Assembly: GCA_017453085.1 (NCBI GenBank)
Contig: JAFTKV010000069.1
Coordinates: forward strand, 1 to 26,764
Length of the DNA: 26,764 nt
Origin: Clostridia bacterium
GTDB lineage: Bacteria > Bacillota > Clostridia > Oscillospirales > CAG-272
Reading direction: 5' to 3'
The translations under genes were made by a program, and so were the position numbers. The notes under the pieces were generated by a model. It saw nothing but the letters and a program-made list of their open reading frames with translations, was not told where the DNA came from and did no database searches. Positions 7,798-15,477 of the stretch are shown piece after piece; the stretch's first letter is position 1; every line of letters starts with the position of its first letter.

Positions 7798-8584
7798 GCT
7801 CTCTCACGTTTATAAAGTATTCAATGCAGGCACCGTTAACGAGAAGATCGCGCTGAAGGATCTTTCCCTGACGCTGAACGATGGCGATTTTGTGACCGTT
7901 ATCGGCGGCAACGGTGCAGGTAAATCCACTATGCTCAACGCCATCGCAGGCGTGTGGCGGGTGGACGCAGGCAAGGTCATCATCGACGGCGTGGACGTGA
8001 CTGCGATGCCCGAGCATAAGCGGGCGAAGTTCCTGGGGCGCGTATTCCAGGATCCCATGCTGGGCACTGCTGCCGACATGGGAATCGAGGAAAATCTCGC
8101 GCTGGCAGCACGGCGGGGAAAATCCCGCGGACTTGGCTGGGGCATTCGCAAAGCAGAGCGCGCCGCATATAAGGAAAAGCTGGCAATGCTGGAGCTGGGT
8201 CTGGAGAATCGTATGACCTCTAAGGTGGGTCTTCTCTCGGGTGGTCAGCGACAGGCTCTGACCCTGCTGATGGCAACGCTGCAGCGACCCAAGCTGCTGC
8301 TTCTGGACGAGCACACCGCCGCCCTTGACCCCAAAACCGCAGCAAAGGTGCTTTCCCTCACCGATCGCATCGTTACCGAGAATAAGCTGACCACCGTGAT
8401 GATCACCCACAACATGAAGGATGCTATTGCCCACGGCAACCGTCTGATCATGATGCATGAAGGACGTGTGATCCTGGACATCGCGGGCGAGGATAAAAAG
8501 AAGCTCACCGTGGACGATCTGCTGGCGAAATTCTCCGTTGCCAGCGGAAGCGAATTTGCCAACGATCGAGCAATGCTTTCCTAA
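7790..8584 (+). CDS. ABC transporter ATP-binding protein (TrpZ-like)
   Basis: This 264-residue ATPase has all ABC motifs: Walker A GGNGAGKST (39-47), a Q-loop at VFQDP (Gln87), signature LSGGQ (149-153), Walker B LLLLDEHTA with catalytic Glu174, a D-loop ALDP, and the switch histidine in ITHNM (His207). It powers uptake by the lipoprotein and permease encoded upstream. The start at 7790 is preferred over 7763 because a GAGGAGG ribosome binding site ends 9 bases before it and the conserved MLELSHVYKVF opening begins there. It is the last gene of the operon and is followed by a strong terminator. Confidence 0.92.
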   Translation: MLELSHVYKVFNAGTVNEKIALKDLSLTLNDGDFVTVIGGNGAGKSTMLNAIAGVWRVDAGKVIIDGVDVTAMPEHKRAKFLGRVFQDPMLGTAADMGIEENLALAARRGKSRGLGWGIRKAERAAYKEKLAMLELGLENRMTSKVGLLSGGQRQALTLLMATLQRPKLLLLDEHTAALDPKTAAKVLSLTDRIVTENKLTTVMITHNMKDAIAHGNRLIMMHEGRVILDIAGEDKKKLTVDDLLAKFSVASGSEFANDRAMLS

Positions 8585-8635
8585 GATAAGCATTTCCTAT
8601 CGTTAGGAGCAGCGCAATATTGTTGCAAAAACATC

Positions 8636-8674
8636 AAAAACTAAAGCCCGACGAAACGTCGGGCTTTAGTTTTT
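8636..8674. terminator. Bidirectional terminator between the ABC operon and the double-CBM gene
   Basis: An 18-base-pair perfect stem (8636-8653 with 8657-8674) has an AAA loop, a GCCCGACG core, and A5/T5 tails. It serves the ABC operon on the plus strand and the convergent wall-anchored protein on the minus strand. A small extra hairpin (TCCTA/TAGGA, about 8594-8607) lies just after the ATPase stop codon. Confidence 0.92.
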
Positions 8675-8691
8675 GGGGGATGAACATTTAA

Positions 8692-9933
8692 TTATTCCTC
8701 GATCTTTCTCTTGCGAGCGATCATGACAGTGCCTGCTGCCGCAACCAGTGCGAATGCGGAGATTACGATCATTGCATCGCCGGTCTTGGGGGGCTCAACG
8801 GTGGCGGGGAGCTTGGGGATCACTTCACCCTCGGCAATGGTCTCACCGCAATCGGAGCACACGGTGTCACCGGTGTAGCCCTCTGCATCCTGAGTAGCAT
8901 CCTTCGCACCCTCTACCTTGGTGTTAGCGTGATCGCAAGGGATTGCTTCGATCTGGATGTAATCCAGGTTAGGAACGGGTTTGCCATCGTTCTGACCGAA
9001 CGAGATCGTGTTATCTCCTGCGTTTAAGGTGATATCCATGGTGTAGGTCTTGGTGTCGCCTTCCCATGCATTACCGGTTTCGGTAGCCACGTAGTCTTCG
9101 GTTTTGGCACCGTTTACGGTGATGTCATAGGAACGAGAGTCCATGGAGATATAACCGATGATCATTACGTATTTGCCTGCTTTAGGAACGTTTACGGTAA
9201 AGGTCACCGCGTCGGTCATGCCGTCGAAGCCACCGACAAACAGGCCGTTGGAAACGGAATTTGCATAGTCGCCGTGAGCCTGACGGATTTCGCCTGCAGT
9301 GATAACGGCCTTTTCAGCCTCGTAACGGTTTTCGGGGATGACATATGTTTTGGTGCCCTGTTCCAGTACCATCCCGCAAACGGTGCAGGTCTTGTCACCG
9401 GTGTAGCCGGGATCGTTCAGAGCTGCTTCTTTAACACCAACGATTTCGGTAGTGGGATGCTCGCAAGTGATTTCCTTCAGATCGATGAAGTCAATGCTGG
9501 GAGCGTTTCCGTTACTACCGAATATGATGGTGTTTTCGCCTTGGTTCAGCTTGATTTCCATAGTGTAGGTCTTGGTATCGCCGTCCCAAGAACGACCGGT
9601 TTCGGTAAATGCGTAGTTTTCAGTGACGGTTCCGTTTACGTTGATGCGGAAGGCGCGAAGATCCATAGAGATGTAACCGATGGTCATCAGGTAATCACCG
9701 GAGTTAGTAGCGGTTACAGTAAAGGTTACTGCCTCGGGGATATTGTCATATCCGCCAACGAACTTGCCGCCGGATACGGAAGCGGCGTGGTCGCCGCCGG
9801 CATTGCGGATATCGCCGGAAGTGATCACCGCATCCTCGGCCTCATAGCGAACGGTTTCTGCAGCAAAAACGGAAACAGGAAGCAGGCTGATTGCAAATAC
9901 TACAACCAAAAGAATGGATAAAAGCTTTTTCAT
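8692..9933 (-). CDS. Cell-wall-anchored protein with two CBM6/35-like domains and CxxC repeats
   Basis: This 413-residue secreted protein has a signal peptide (1-24, ending VFA). It is built from two repeats of the same pair. Each pair is a beta-sandwich domain of CBM6/35 type opening with RYEAED/RYEAEK (about 29-155 and 203-330) followed by a short cysteine module of the form C-(E/D)-H ... GYTGD..C..CG (about 157-200 and 332-375). The C terminus has a sortase-type signal: PPKTGD (381-386), a hydrophobic segment (387-406) and ARKRK. It should be displayed on the cell wall and bind a polysaccharide; no catalytic domain is present. The start at 9933 is chosen for its signal peptide and an AGAGGA ribosome binding site; an in-frame upstream ATG at 10053 adds 40 residues without sense. 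It lies beside the GH97 gene in the same orientation, which suggests a shared carbohydrate role, but about 200 bases separate them. Confidence 0.82.
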   Translation of the reverse strand: MKKLLSILLVVVFAISLLPVSVFAAETVRYEAEDAVITSGDIRNAGGDHAASVSGGKFVGGYDNIPEAVTFTVTATNSGDYLMTIGYISMDLRAFRINVNGTVTENYAFTETGRSWDGDTKTYTMEIKLNQGENTIIFGSNGNAPSIDFIDLKEITCEHPTTEIVGVKEAALNDPGYTGDKTCTVCGMVLEQGTKTYVIPENRYEAEKAVITAGEIRQAHGDYANSVSNGLFVGGFDGMTDAVTFTVNVPKAGKYVMIIGYISMDSRSYDITVNGAKTEDYVATETGNAWEGDTKTYTMDITLNAGDNTISFGQNDGKPVPNLDYIQIEAIPCDHANTKVEGAKDATQDAEGYTGDTVCSDCGETIAEGEVIPKLPATVEPPKTGDAMIVISAFALVAAAGTVMIARKRKIEE

Positions 9934-9967
9934 ATTTGTTTTCCTCTCTAAAATAATAAATATTGCA

Positions 9968-9986
9968 ATAGAGCAAGTTGCTCTAT
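9968..9986. promoter_or_regulatory. 19-base perfect palindrome upstream of the double-CBM gene
   Basis: ATAGAGCAA, one central base and TTGCTCTAT form a perfect 9-1-9 palindrome 35 bases before the start codon at 9933. With a loop of three bases it is a poor RNA hairpin, so it is better read as a dimeric repressor or activator site. No consensus promoter could be identified around it. Confidence 0.45.
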
Positions 9987-10064
9987 CGTTTCGAATTAGA
10001 AAGGCAGTTGACGGGGATGCAGTGCGCCGTTGTCTGCCGTCTATCCTCCGCAAATATTGATGAC

Positions 10065-10116
10065 GCTTTTTCGAAAGATCTTGGAGATCCTTCCCCTTCG
10101 TTCAAGAAGGGGAAGG
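10065..10116 (-). repeat. Eroded copy of the H1-spacer intergenic module, 3' of the GH97 gene
   Basis: An 11-base-pair stem (10089-10099 with 10106-10116) with a GTTCAA loop sits 19 bases after the GH97 stop codon. On the minus strand it is followed by a spacer matching about 16 of 20 bases of the spacer after the AAA+ ATPase gene. There is no uridine tract, so it is not a classical terminator. The second hairpin of the module is not recognisable here. Confidence 0.5.
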
Positions 10117-10135
10117 AGGAATTTGCTTTTTCTGT

Positions 10136-13060
10136 TTACTTCACCCAGCCGGGAGCGGCGAGGGATACGTTGTCGCAGGTGACGCCGTTGCCTCCTTCTG
10201 CGAAGGTGATGGTGAGGGTGGTTGCCCCCTCGGGGATCGCAACGTCAAAGTAAACGTATTCGCCCATGCGGAAGACGGTGGAGGTGTAGACCACCGTGCC
10301 GTCAAAGGAGAGGACGAGGGTGGATGCTGCCTCACCGCAAGCGGCGGCGTTGTTGTAAACGCAGTCGTCAATGCCGACCACACCCACGAAGCGGGAGTAG
10401 CCCGCGGGAACGGCGTAGGTGTAGGTGGAAACGGCGTTGGAGGAGATGCCGCGATCGAACTTGGTGCCGTTAGACTGATCGGTGCCGCCCAGAGAGATCT
10501 TGCGGGCGGACATGCCGTTGTCGGGAGCCATAGATTCGTCGTAGTGTGCGCTACCCCAACCGATTTGCGGTGCAGTGGTAGGCTGGGCATCGGTCAGCGC
10601 CAGATCGGACTGGGGAATCTTCAATGCGGTGCGGATCTTCACCCACAGAGTGCCCTCGAAGTACTCGTCGGCAGCTACCACCAGATAGCGGAGGGTGCAG
10701 GCCTTGTCGAGGACAGCGATCTTGCCTTCCGTGGAGGAGGTAGTAGGTGCGCTTCCGTCGGTGGTGTAATAGACCTTGACGGAGTCATCACCCGGATCCA
10801 GGGTGACCTTGGTCTGACCGTCCAGATACTCGATCCTGGGAGTGAAGATTTGCTTCAGAGCAATCTTGTTAAACTGATAGGAGAGCAGCGTGCCCTTGCC
10901 GGCGCCGTCGGTGATGGCAACCTGCAGACGGCAGGATTCGGTCAGAGTGATGGTGCCATCGCATACGATGGCGGTAGTGGAGGTCATGGGATCCGAGCCG
11001 TCGGTAGTGTACTTCACGGTAGCACCCTCGGGAGCGGTTACGGTAACGGTGCCCAGTGCGCCGCCGTATTGGCTGAGGGACAGCTGAGACAGGCGGATGG
11101 CAAAGCCCTTGCCGGAGGTGAGGTTACCAATGGTGATGACCTCGCCGTTGCTGACGGTCACAACGGTCTTTTCCATACCCTGGGAACCGTCTACCCAAAC
11201 CTCAGCGGTGTAGGTGCCGTCGGGCAGGAACTCGGCCAGATCCACCTTGGCCCCCTTTACGCTGGTGGAGGCGATGCCGCCAACGAACCAGGTGCCGTTG
11301 CTTTCCTTGGCGTATACCGAATATCTGCCGATCCGGCTATCGGAGAGAACCACGGTCTTGTCCCAAGCGGTGGGAATGGATTTGATAAATTCGACGGCGG
11401 GGCTTTCCAGAATATCCTTGGGATCGGATGCCACTACCATCAAAGGAGAGTCAATGCAGATCAGAGAAGCGATCTCCATCGTGTTGTAGGTGCCGGGGGT
11501 CCAGTCTGCGTGACCGCAAAGGAAGCGGGTGTAGAGCTGTACGTTCAGCCAAGTGGCGTAAGTGTTGTAGTTGGTGGTGTTACTGTTGCCGATGTTCTCC
11601 AGACCGCGCACACCCTCACGGGAAAGCTCGTTGGGATAGGTGACGTTGAAGCCGGAGTTCTTGTTACAGCCGTGGAAGTCAATGACCATCTGGCGCTTGG
11701 CGGCCTCTTCCAGAATGTACTGCTGGAAGTTGGTGGTCTTGGTGTTGGCTTCACTCCACCAGAAGTCCACCTTTGCACCGTACATATGGGTGTCGGAGAG
11801 CAGCTGGAAGTATTTGTCAATGGAAGCCTTGTCGGGGGTTTTGTTGTAGCCGGAGGTGCCCATGGTGATGGCACTCCACAGCAGCTGCTTGACGTTCAGC
11901 TCTTCGCCCATGGTGCCCAGATCGGTCAGTCTTTCCTTGTACTCGGTCCATGCGGGCCAGCCGTCGTCGATGATGTTGTACTCATAGCCCAGAAGCGCAG
12001 CGTTCAGCGTGTACTCCTTCATCATCTCGTAGGTGGGTGCGCTGTGGGTCATGTTCCAAGACCAAGCGGAGCGACCTGCCTCGATCCAGGAGGTATCGGC
12101 GAACAGGGTGCTGTCAGGTGCCTCGTTGACGGTGTAGATATTGTAGTTGTTGACCAGATCGTTCAGCGTGTCGGCGATGTTGATCAGTCTCCAGCCGGAG
12201 GTCAGATCACCTGCCTGAACGGAGGGATTGGTGTAGAAGCAGGTGGAGTAGACCGACTTGCCATCTGCCTTCAGGTTCACGCCGGGATAGGAGCTATTCA
12301 GTGCGCCCTCCATAATGGCAATGTAGCCGCGATCGCCCTTCAGCTCGGCGGTCAGGGGAGCAGTGATAATCTCGTTGGAGGCGCGGGTGGGGCTGTGCGC
12401 GGTGATCTCAGACTCGTAGTCCTGATTGTTGACGCCGTACCAGCTCTTTTCAATATCGGTGCGCAGTGCGTAGGTGGTCAGCTCGCTGAGGGCGGTGACG
12501 CTCTTCAGCTCGGGTAGTACGTAGCGGAAGGCAACGCCGTTGTCGTATGCCCGTACCTCCAGAGAGTAGCTGTAATCGTCCTGGGTAAGGGAAAGCTTTG
12601 CCTCCATGCAATGGCCGTTAGCGGTGCGCTGATTGCCGTAGAGGGGGTAGCTGACCTCTACCTCGTTGACAGCGGTAGAGGCGACGGTGGCATCCTTGTA
12701 GTAGGTCTTGCGGCCAGCCTCTACGCCCAGAGTAGATTGGCGAACCCACTCGGTGGTTTCGCCGTCCCGCACCCGATAGACCGAGTAGGACATCTGCTCT
12801 GCCGTGTTGATCTCGATGGCAAGGGTGCCGTCGGGAGAATAAAGGGTGTAGGTGGAGCCGTTCTGTACCAGGTGATCCTTTGCCTCGCCGGGGGGAATAG
12901 CACCCACCGGCTTTTTGTCGGGAGTAGTGGGAGTGGTGGTATCGGAGGGAGTGACGGTGACTGTTGTGGATGCGGGAGTGGTATCGGTGCCACCGGAGGT
13001 GGAGCAGCCTGCCAACATTCCGCCAGCCAACAACAATGCGATCAGTTGAGATTTTTTCAT
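10136..13060 (-). CDS. Glycoside hydrolase family 97 lipoprotein with accessory beta domains
   Basis: This 974-residue lipoprotein (lipobox LAGC, cysteine 19; Thr/Pro tether 21-50) carries a complete GH97 enzyme: an N-terminal beta-sandwich domain (about 65-315), a TIM barrel (about 320-590) and a C-terminal beta domain (to about 665). GH97 hallmarks are AGRSAWSW (328-335), YNIIDDGW (361-368), AKVDFWW (429-435), VIDFHGCNKNSGFNVTYPNE, SREGVRGLE (480-488) and GHADWTPGTYN. Asp432 and Glu488 sit where retaining GH97 enzymes have the nucleophile and acid/base, which suggests a retaining alpha-galactosidase-like rather than a SusB-type inverting enzyme. Two chitobiase/hexosaminidase C-terminal-type repeats follow (YTTDGSDPMTS near 684, YYTTDGSAPTTS near 764), then an NPCBM-like domain (about 830-974). 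The start at 13060 is chosen for its signal peptide and AAAGGA site. It is divergent from the AraC-type regulator, a likely control partner. Confidence 0.92.
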   Translation of the reverse strand: MKKSQLIALLLAGGMLAGCSTSGGTDTTPASTTVTVTPSDTTTPTTPDKKPVGAIPPGEAKDHLVQNGSTYTLYSPDGTLAIEINTAEQMSYSVYRVRDGETTEWVRQSTLGVEAGRKTYYKDATVASTAVNEVEVSYPLYGNQRTANGHCMEAKLSLTQDDYSYSLEVRAYDNGVAFRYVLPELKSVTALSELTTYALRTDIEKSWYGVNNQDYESEITAHSPTRASNEIITAPLTAELKGDRGYIAIMEGALNSSYPGVNLKADGKSVYSTCFYTNPSVQAGDLTSGWRLINIADTLNDLVNNYNIYTVNEAPDSTLFADTSWIEAGRSAWSWNMTHSAPTYEMMKEYTLNAALLGYEYNIIDDGWPAWTEYKERLTDLGTMGEELNVKQLLWSAITMGTSGYNKTPDKASIDKYFQLLSDTHMYGAKVDFWWSEANTKTTNFQQYILEEAAKRQMVIDFHGCNKNSGFNVTYPNELSREGVRGLENIGNSNTTNYNTYATWLNVQLYTRFLCGHADWTPGTYNTMEIASLICIDSPLMVVASDPKDILESPAVEFIKSIPTAWDKTVVLSDSRIGRYSVYAKESNGTWFVGGIASTSVKGAKVDLAEFLPDGTYTAEVWVDGSQGMEKTVVTVSNGEVITIGNLTSGKGFAIRLSQLSLSQYGGALGTVTVTAPEGATVKYTTDGSDPMTSTTAIVCDGTITLTESCRLQVAITDGAGKGTLLSYQFNKIALKQIFTPRIEYLDGQTKVTLDPGDDSVKVYYTTDGSAPTTSSTEGKIAVLDKACTLRYLVVAADEYFEGTLWVKIRTALKIPQSDLALTDAQPTTAPQIGWGSAHYDESMAPDNGMSARKISLGGTDQSNGTKFDRGISSNAVSTYTYAVPAGYSRFVGVVGIDDCVYNNAAACGEAASTLVLSFDGTVVYTSTVFRMGEYVYFDVAIPEGATTLTITFAEGGNGVTCDNVSLAAPGWVK

Positions 13061-13114
13061 CTGTTTTTCATCCTTTCCGTGAAATGGAAACATTTTTCCA
13101 ATTTTACTGATTCC

Positions 13115-13120
13115 ATTATA
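13115..13120 (-). promoter_or_regulatory. -10 box of the GH97 gene promoter
   Basis: TATAAT on the minus strand lies 55 bases before the start codon. The region where a -35 box is expected (13138-13143, TAGCGT) does not match consensus. A promoter with a good -10 and poor -35 fits an activator-dependent promoter, consistent with the divergent AraC-type regulator. Confidence 0.5.
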
Positions 13121-13150
13121 ATCCTGTCGGCGAAATAACGCTATAATAAT

Positions 13151-13177
13151 TGTTGCTTTTTTTGGTATGTATGTTGC
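13151..13177 (+). promoter_or_regulatory. Possible AraC-type operator: two TGTTGC direct repeats 21 bases apart
   Basis: TGTTGC occurs at 13151-13156 and again at 13172-13177. The 21-base period is two helical turns, the spacing typical of AraC-family half-sites. The second copy overlaps the -35 box of the regulator's own promoter, which would allow autorepression while activating the GH97 gene. Two short repeats could also occur by chance. Confidence 0.35.
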
Positions 13178-13202
13178 AAAGCCTGTGAAAATATGATATA
13201 AT
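13174..13202 (+). promoter_or_regulatory. Promoter of the AraC-type regulator
   Basis: TTGCAA (13174-13179), a 17-base spacer and TATAAT (13197-13202), 32 bases before the start codon at 13235. Confidence 0.75.
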
Positions 13203-13234
13203 ACAGGTGAATATGAGTATTAGGGGAAAAGTAT

Positions 13235-14023
13235 ATGCCAATCACATTTACAGATGGAAACGGACGGGCGTTTATGGGACACGAGAGATGCCTTGCAGGA
13301 CATCGCTTCGGACCGGCGATTCGGGATCATTTTTTGCTTCATTTCATCATTCGCGGCAGAGGAAGACTGCAAACCGAGGACGGTGAGTTTTTGCTGGAAG
13401 CGGGGGACGGCTTTTTCATCATTCCGGGAGAGATGACTACCTACACGGCAGATCCCGACGATCCTTGGGAGTATATCTGGGTAGGCGTAGGCGCTACCAA
13501 GGAGAACGAGGCCGTCCTTCGCCGCCACGGTCTGGAGGCAGGGGTGCATTGCTTCGTCTATCGGGATAAGGACGAGCTGATCCCCTATCTGCGCCAGCTG
13601 ACCGCGGACACCACCCTCTATAATTACGAGCAGGCGCAAGGGGCGTTCTATCTGCTGGTGAACACCGTTGCTGCAGACGAGCGGGAATCGGTAGCCAAGG
13701 GAGACCGTTACCTGCAAATGTGCTACGATTACATGGAAAACGCCTATTCCGATCAGCTGACGGTGGAATCCCTGGCGGAGCATCTGAACGTCAGCAGATC
13801 CTATCTCTATCGCATTTTCAAATCGGGGCTGGGCATTTCTCCCCAGCGGGCGATCCTCAACTTCCGTCTGGAAAAAGCCGCTCTGCTGGTGGAAAAAGGC
13901 GGTATTAGCCTCACCGAGATCGCCCTCTCCTGCGGCTTTTGCGATCTGTCCCACTTTTCCAAGGCGTATAAGGATCGCTACCGCCGCCGACCTAAATCGG
14001 AGCAGGGAAAAACCAGAGAATGA
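13235..14023 (+). CDS. AraC-family transcriptional regulator
   Basis: This 262-residue protein has an N-terminal cupin-type sensing domain (about 20-100; HFIIRGRGRLQTEDGEFLLEAGD and FFIIPGEMTTYTAD stretches) and a C-terminal double helix-turn-helix domain of AraC type (about 163-255). The DNA-binding part shows LTVESLAEHLNVSRSYLYRI and then LTEIALSCGFCDLSHFSKAY, the two family signatures. The cupin domain usually binds a sugar or a sugar derivative. It is divergent from the GH97 gene and shares the 174-base intergenic region with it, so it probably activates the hydrolase in response to released sugar. The start at 13235 is supported by an AGGGGA site and the promoter just upstream. Confidence 0.92.
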   Translation: MPITFTDGNGRAFMGHERCLAGHRFGPAIRDHFLLHFIIRGRGRLQTEDGEFLLEAGDGFFIIPGEMTTYTADPDDPWEYIWVGVGATKENEAVLRRHGLEAGVHCFVYRDKDELIPYLRQLTADTTLYNYEQAQGAFYLLVNTVAADERESVAKGDRYLQMCYDYMENAYSDQLTVESLAEHLNVSRSYLYRIFKSGLGISPQRAILNFRLEKAALLVEKGGISLTEIALSCGFCDLSHFSKAYKDRYRRRPKSEQGKTRE

Positions 14024-14034
14024 TGAAATATCTA

Positions 14035-14063
14035 TTGCAATCACCGCATAGATGTGCTATAAT
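14035..14063 (+). promoter_or_regulatory. Promoter of the two-TM hypothetical gene
   Basis: TTGCAA (14035-14040), a 17-base spacer and TATAAT (14058-14063), 43 bases before the ATG at 14107. The -35 hexamer is the same as that of the AraC-type gene. Confidence 0.78.
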
Positions 14064-14106
14064 AAAAAAGTGATTTCAATTTTGGCAATATGAAAGGAAT
14101 GACCCT

Positions 14107-14799
14107 ATGGATTACGGAACTAATCTGAAATTTTTCGACCTCAATCACCGTAAAAAAGTTAAGCTGCTGAAGGTGATCGGCATTCCGCTGATGCTGGTAG
14201 GCGCAGTATTGCTGATCGTTACCTCCTTCGGTGGTTACGGAATGTGGTATCTTTCCACGCCCGCTTGGGGAATGCTCGTGATCGGCGGACCTCTGTGGGC
14301 AGTGTCTCTCAGCATGAAGGTCAAGGAATCGGATATGATGAATCTGGTGGAGGACGCCAAGCGGGATTTCAAGGACTATGCAGAGGATAAGCTGAACTAT
14401 CCCTCCGATCTGCATCAGAACTCTCTGATCCTCGTCGGCAGCTGTCAGGATCCCGACGGCAGAGAGAGCGAGCGTCAGCCCCGCACGCTGAAGTCGGGCG
14501 GTTTGCTCTATCCCATCGTGACCTACGCATACCTGTACATCCGCCGCGACCGTGTGACCGTTCTGACCCGTCGTCTTTCTCTGTGCGAGGAGTGGTCGGA
14601 GGATAAGGCAGCCGATTACGACTTTGCAGACTTTGACGGCGCCGGCGTACAGCCTGTGGCAAACGATCTGGGCAAGGCCTACGCCTTCTGTCTGAAGCAG
14701 GGAGATGAAGTAATCTTCTCCACCCCCGTGTTTATCGACGACTATACCAAAGAGGCGTTTGCGGCAGACATCCTTCACGCCAAAGAGCGGAGAAGATAA
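14107..14799 (+). CDS. Membrane protein of unknown function with two N-terminal TM segments
   Basis: This 230-residue protein has a basic N-terminal stretch (HRKKVKLLK), two transmembrane segments close together (about 22-41 and 52-70) and a soluble C-terminal part of about 160 residues. By the positive-inside rule the long part should be cytoplasmic. It contains a helical section (ESDMMNLVEDAKRDF), then several beta strands and a stretch ILVGSCQDPDGRESE. I do not recognise a family. It has its own promoter and ends at a strong terminator, so it is monocistronic. A ribosome binding site AAAGGA supports the start. Confidence 0.78.
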   Translation: MDYGTNLKFFDLNHRKKVKLLKVIGIPLMLVGAVLLIVTSFGGYGMWYLSTPAWGMLVIGGPLWAVSLSMKVKESDMMNLVEDAKRDFKDYAEDKLNYPSDLHQNSLILVGSCQDPDGRESERQPRTLKSGGLLYPIVTYAYLYIRRDRVTVLTRRLSLCEEWSEDKAADYDFADFDGAGVQPVANDLGKAYAFCLKQGDEVIFSTPVFIDDYTKEAFAADILHAKERRR

Positions 14800-14817
14800 C
14801 CCGTTTTCGCCCCATAT

Positions 14818-14852
14818 ACGAAAAGAGCCTTTTCGGAGGCTCTTTTCGTTTT
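14818..14852 (+). terminator. Rho-independent terminator
   Basis: ACGAAAAGAGCC pairs with GGCTCTTTTCGT (14818-14829 and 14838-14849), followed by TTT, 18 bases after the preceding stop codon. It separates the two-TM gene from ECF module 2. Confidence 0.88.
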
Positions 14853-14885
14853 GGAAAAGAAAAATTTGTATTTTTTTGCAAACGA

Positions 14886-14913
14886 TGCAACAAAACACCC
14901 ATCTTTGCGGAAT
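14886..14913 (+). promoter_or_regulatory. Possible ECF-type promoter of sigma module 2
   Basis: No housekeeping promoter is visible before the second ECF gene. TGCAAC followed by AAAA (14886-14895) resembles ECF -35 elements, and CGGAAT (14908-14913) lies 16 bases further on where an ECF -10 (often CGT-like) would fall. This fits autoregulation but is weak. A similar TGCAACAAAA with CGGGAT occurs at 184-210. Confidence 0.3.
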
Positions 14914-14961
14914 TATGGGTGAGAGGAGTTTGCAATACCCTAAAAGAGAGGAGGATCGGCT

Positions 14962-15477
14962 ATGCCAAATTCCACCAGGGGCGCGTCCCCCGTTCCGCCT
15001 GCCAAGGACGAGCGGAATGAGACCGTCCGCCGACACGCCGATACGGTCTGGCGCATTGCGCTGTCCCGTACCCGCAAGGAAGAAGCGGCGGAAGAAGTGT
15101 TTCAGGAAGTATTTATGCGACTGTTTGAGAAAGAACGCACCTTTGACAGTGACGAGCACTGTAAGGCGTGGCTGATCCGTACCACGCTGATCTGCTGCAA
15201 GCGGTATTTTGCGGCAACCTTCAAAAATACCACCCTTACGCTGGAAGAGGTGGGCGATCTGGCATCCGTGCCCGAGGAGGAGCACGGTCTGTTTGCCGCC
15301 CTCTTGAAGCTGCCTGCCAAATACCGTATCCCCATCCAGCTGTATTACATCGAGCAGATCCCTGCCGAAACCTGTGCAGAGATTCTGGAGCTGCGTCCCG
15401 GCAGCTTCCGCTCCCGACTGTCCCGCGGCAAAGAAATGCTGAGAGAACTGCTGAAAGGAGATGGTATTGATGTCTAA
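14962..15477 (+). CDS. ECF-type RNA polymerase sigma factor (module 2)
   Basis: This 171-residue sigma-70 family protein has only regions 2 and 4. Region 2 covers about 24-85 (VRRHADTVWRIALSRTR, then a VFQEVFMRLFEKE stretch and KAWLIRTTLICCKRYF). Region 4 covers about 115-165 (LLKLPAKYRIPIQLYYIEQI, ETCAEILELRPGSFRSRLSR). The LPAKYR..IQLYY pattern is typical of Clostridia ECF sigma factors. It should act on a small regulon when freed by the membrane protein whose gene overlaps its end by 8 bases. The start is set by GGAGG 7 bases before the ATG. It is not closely similar to module 1 sigma, so the two probably recognise different promoters. Confidence 0.9.
   Translation: MPNSTRGASPVPPAKDERNETVRRHADTVWRIALSRTRKEEAAEEVFQEVFMRLFEKERTFDSDEHCKAWLIRTTLICCKRYFAATFKNTTLTLEEVGDLASVPEEEHGLFAALLKLPAKYRIPIQLYYIEQIPAETCAEILELRPGSFRSRLSRGKEMLRELLKGDGIDV

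Noticed and set aside
10544..12517. 657-codon open frame on the plus strand opposite the GH97 gene
   Set aside because: The GH97 motifs are unmistakable on the minus strand; the plus reading is rich in Gly/Val/Ala typical of antisense translation of this codon usage.
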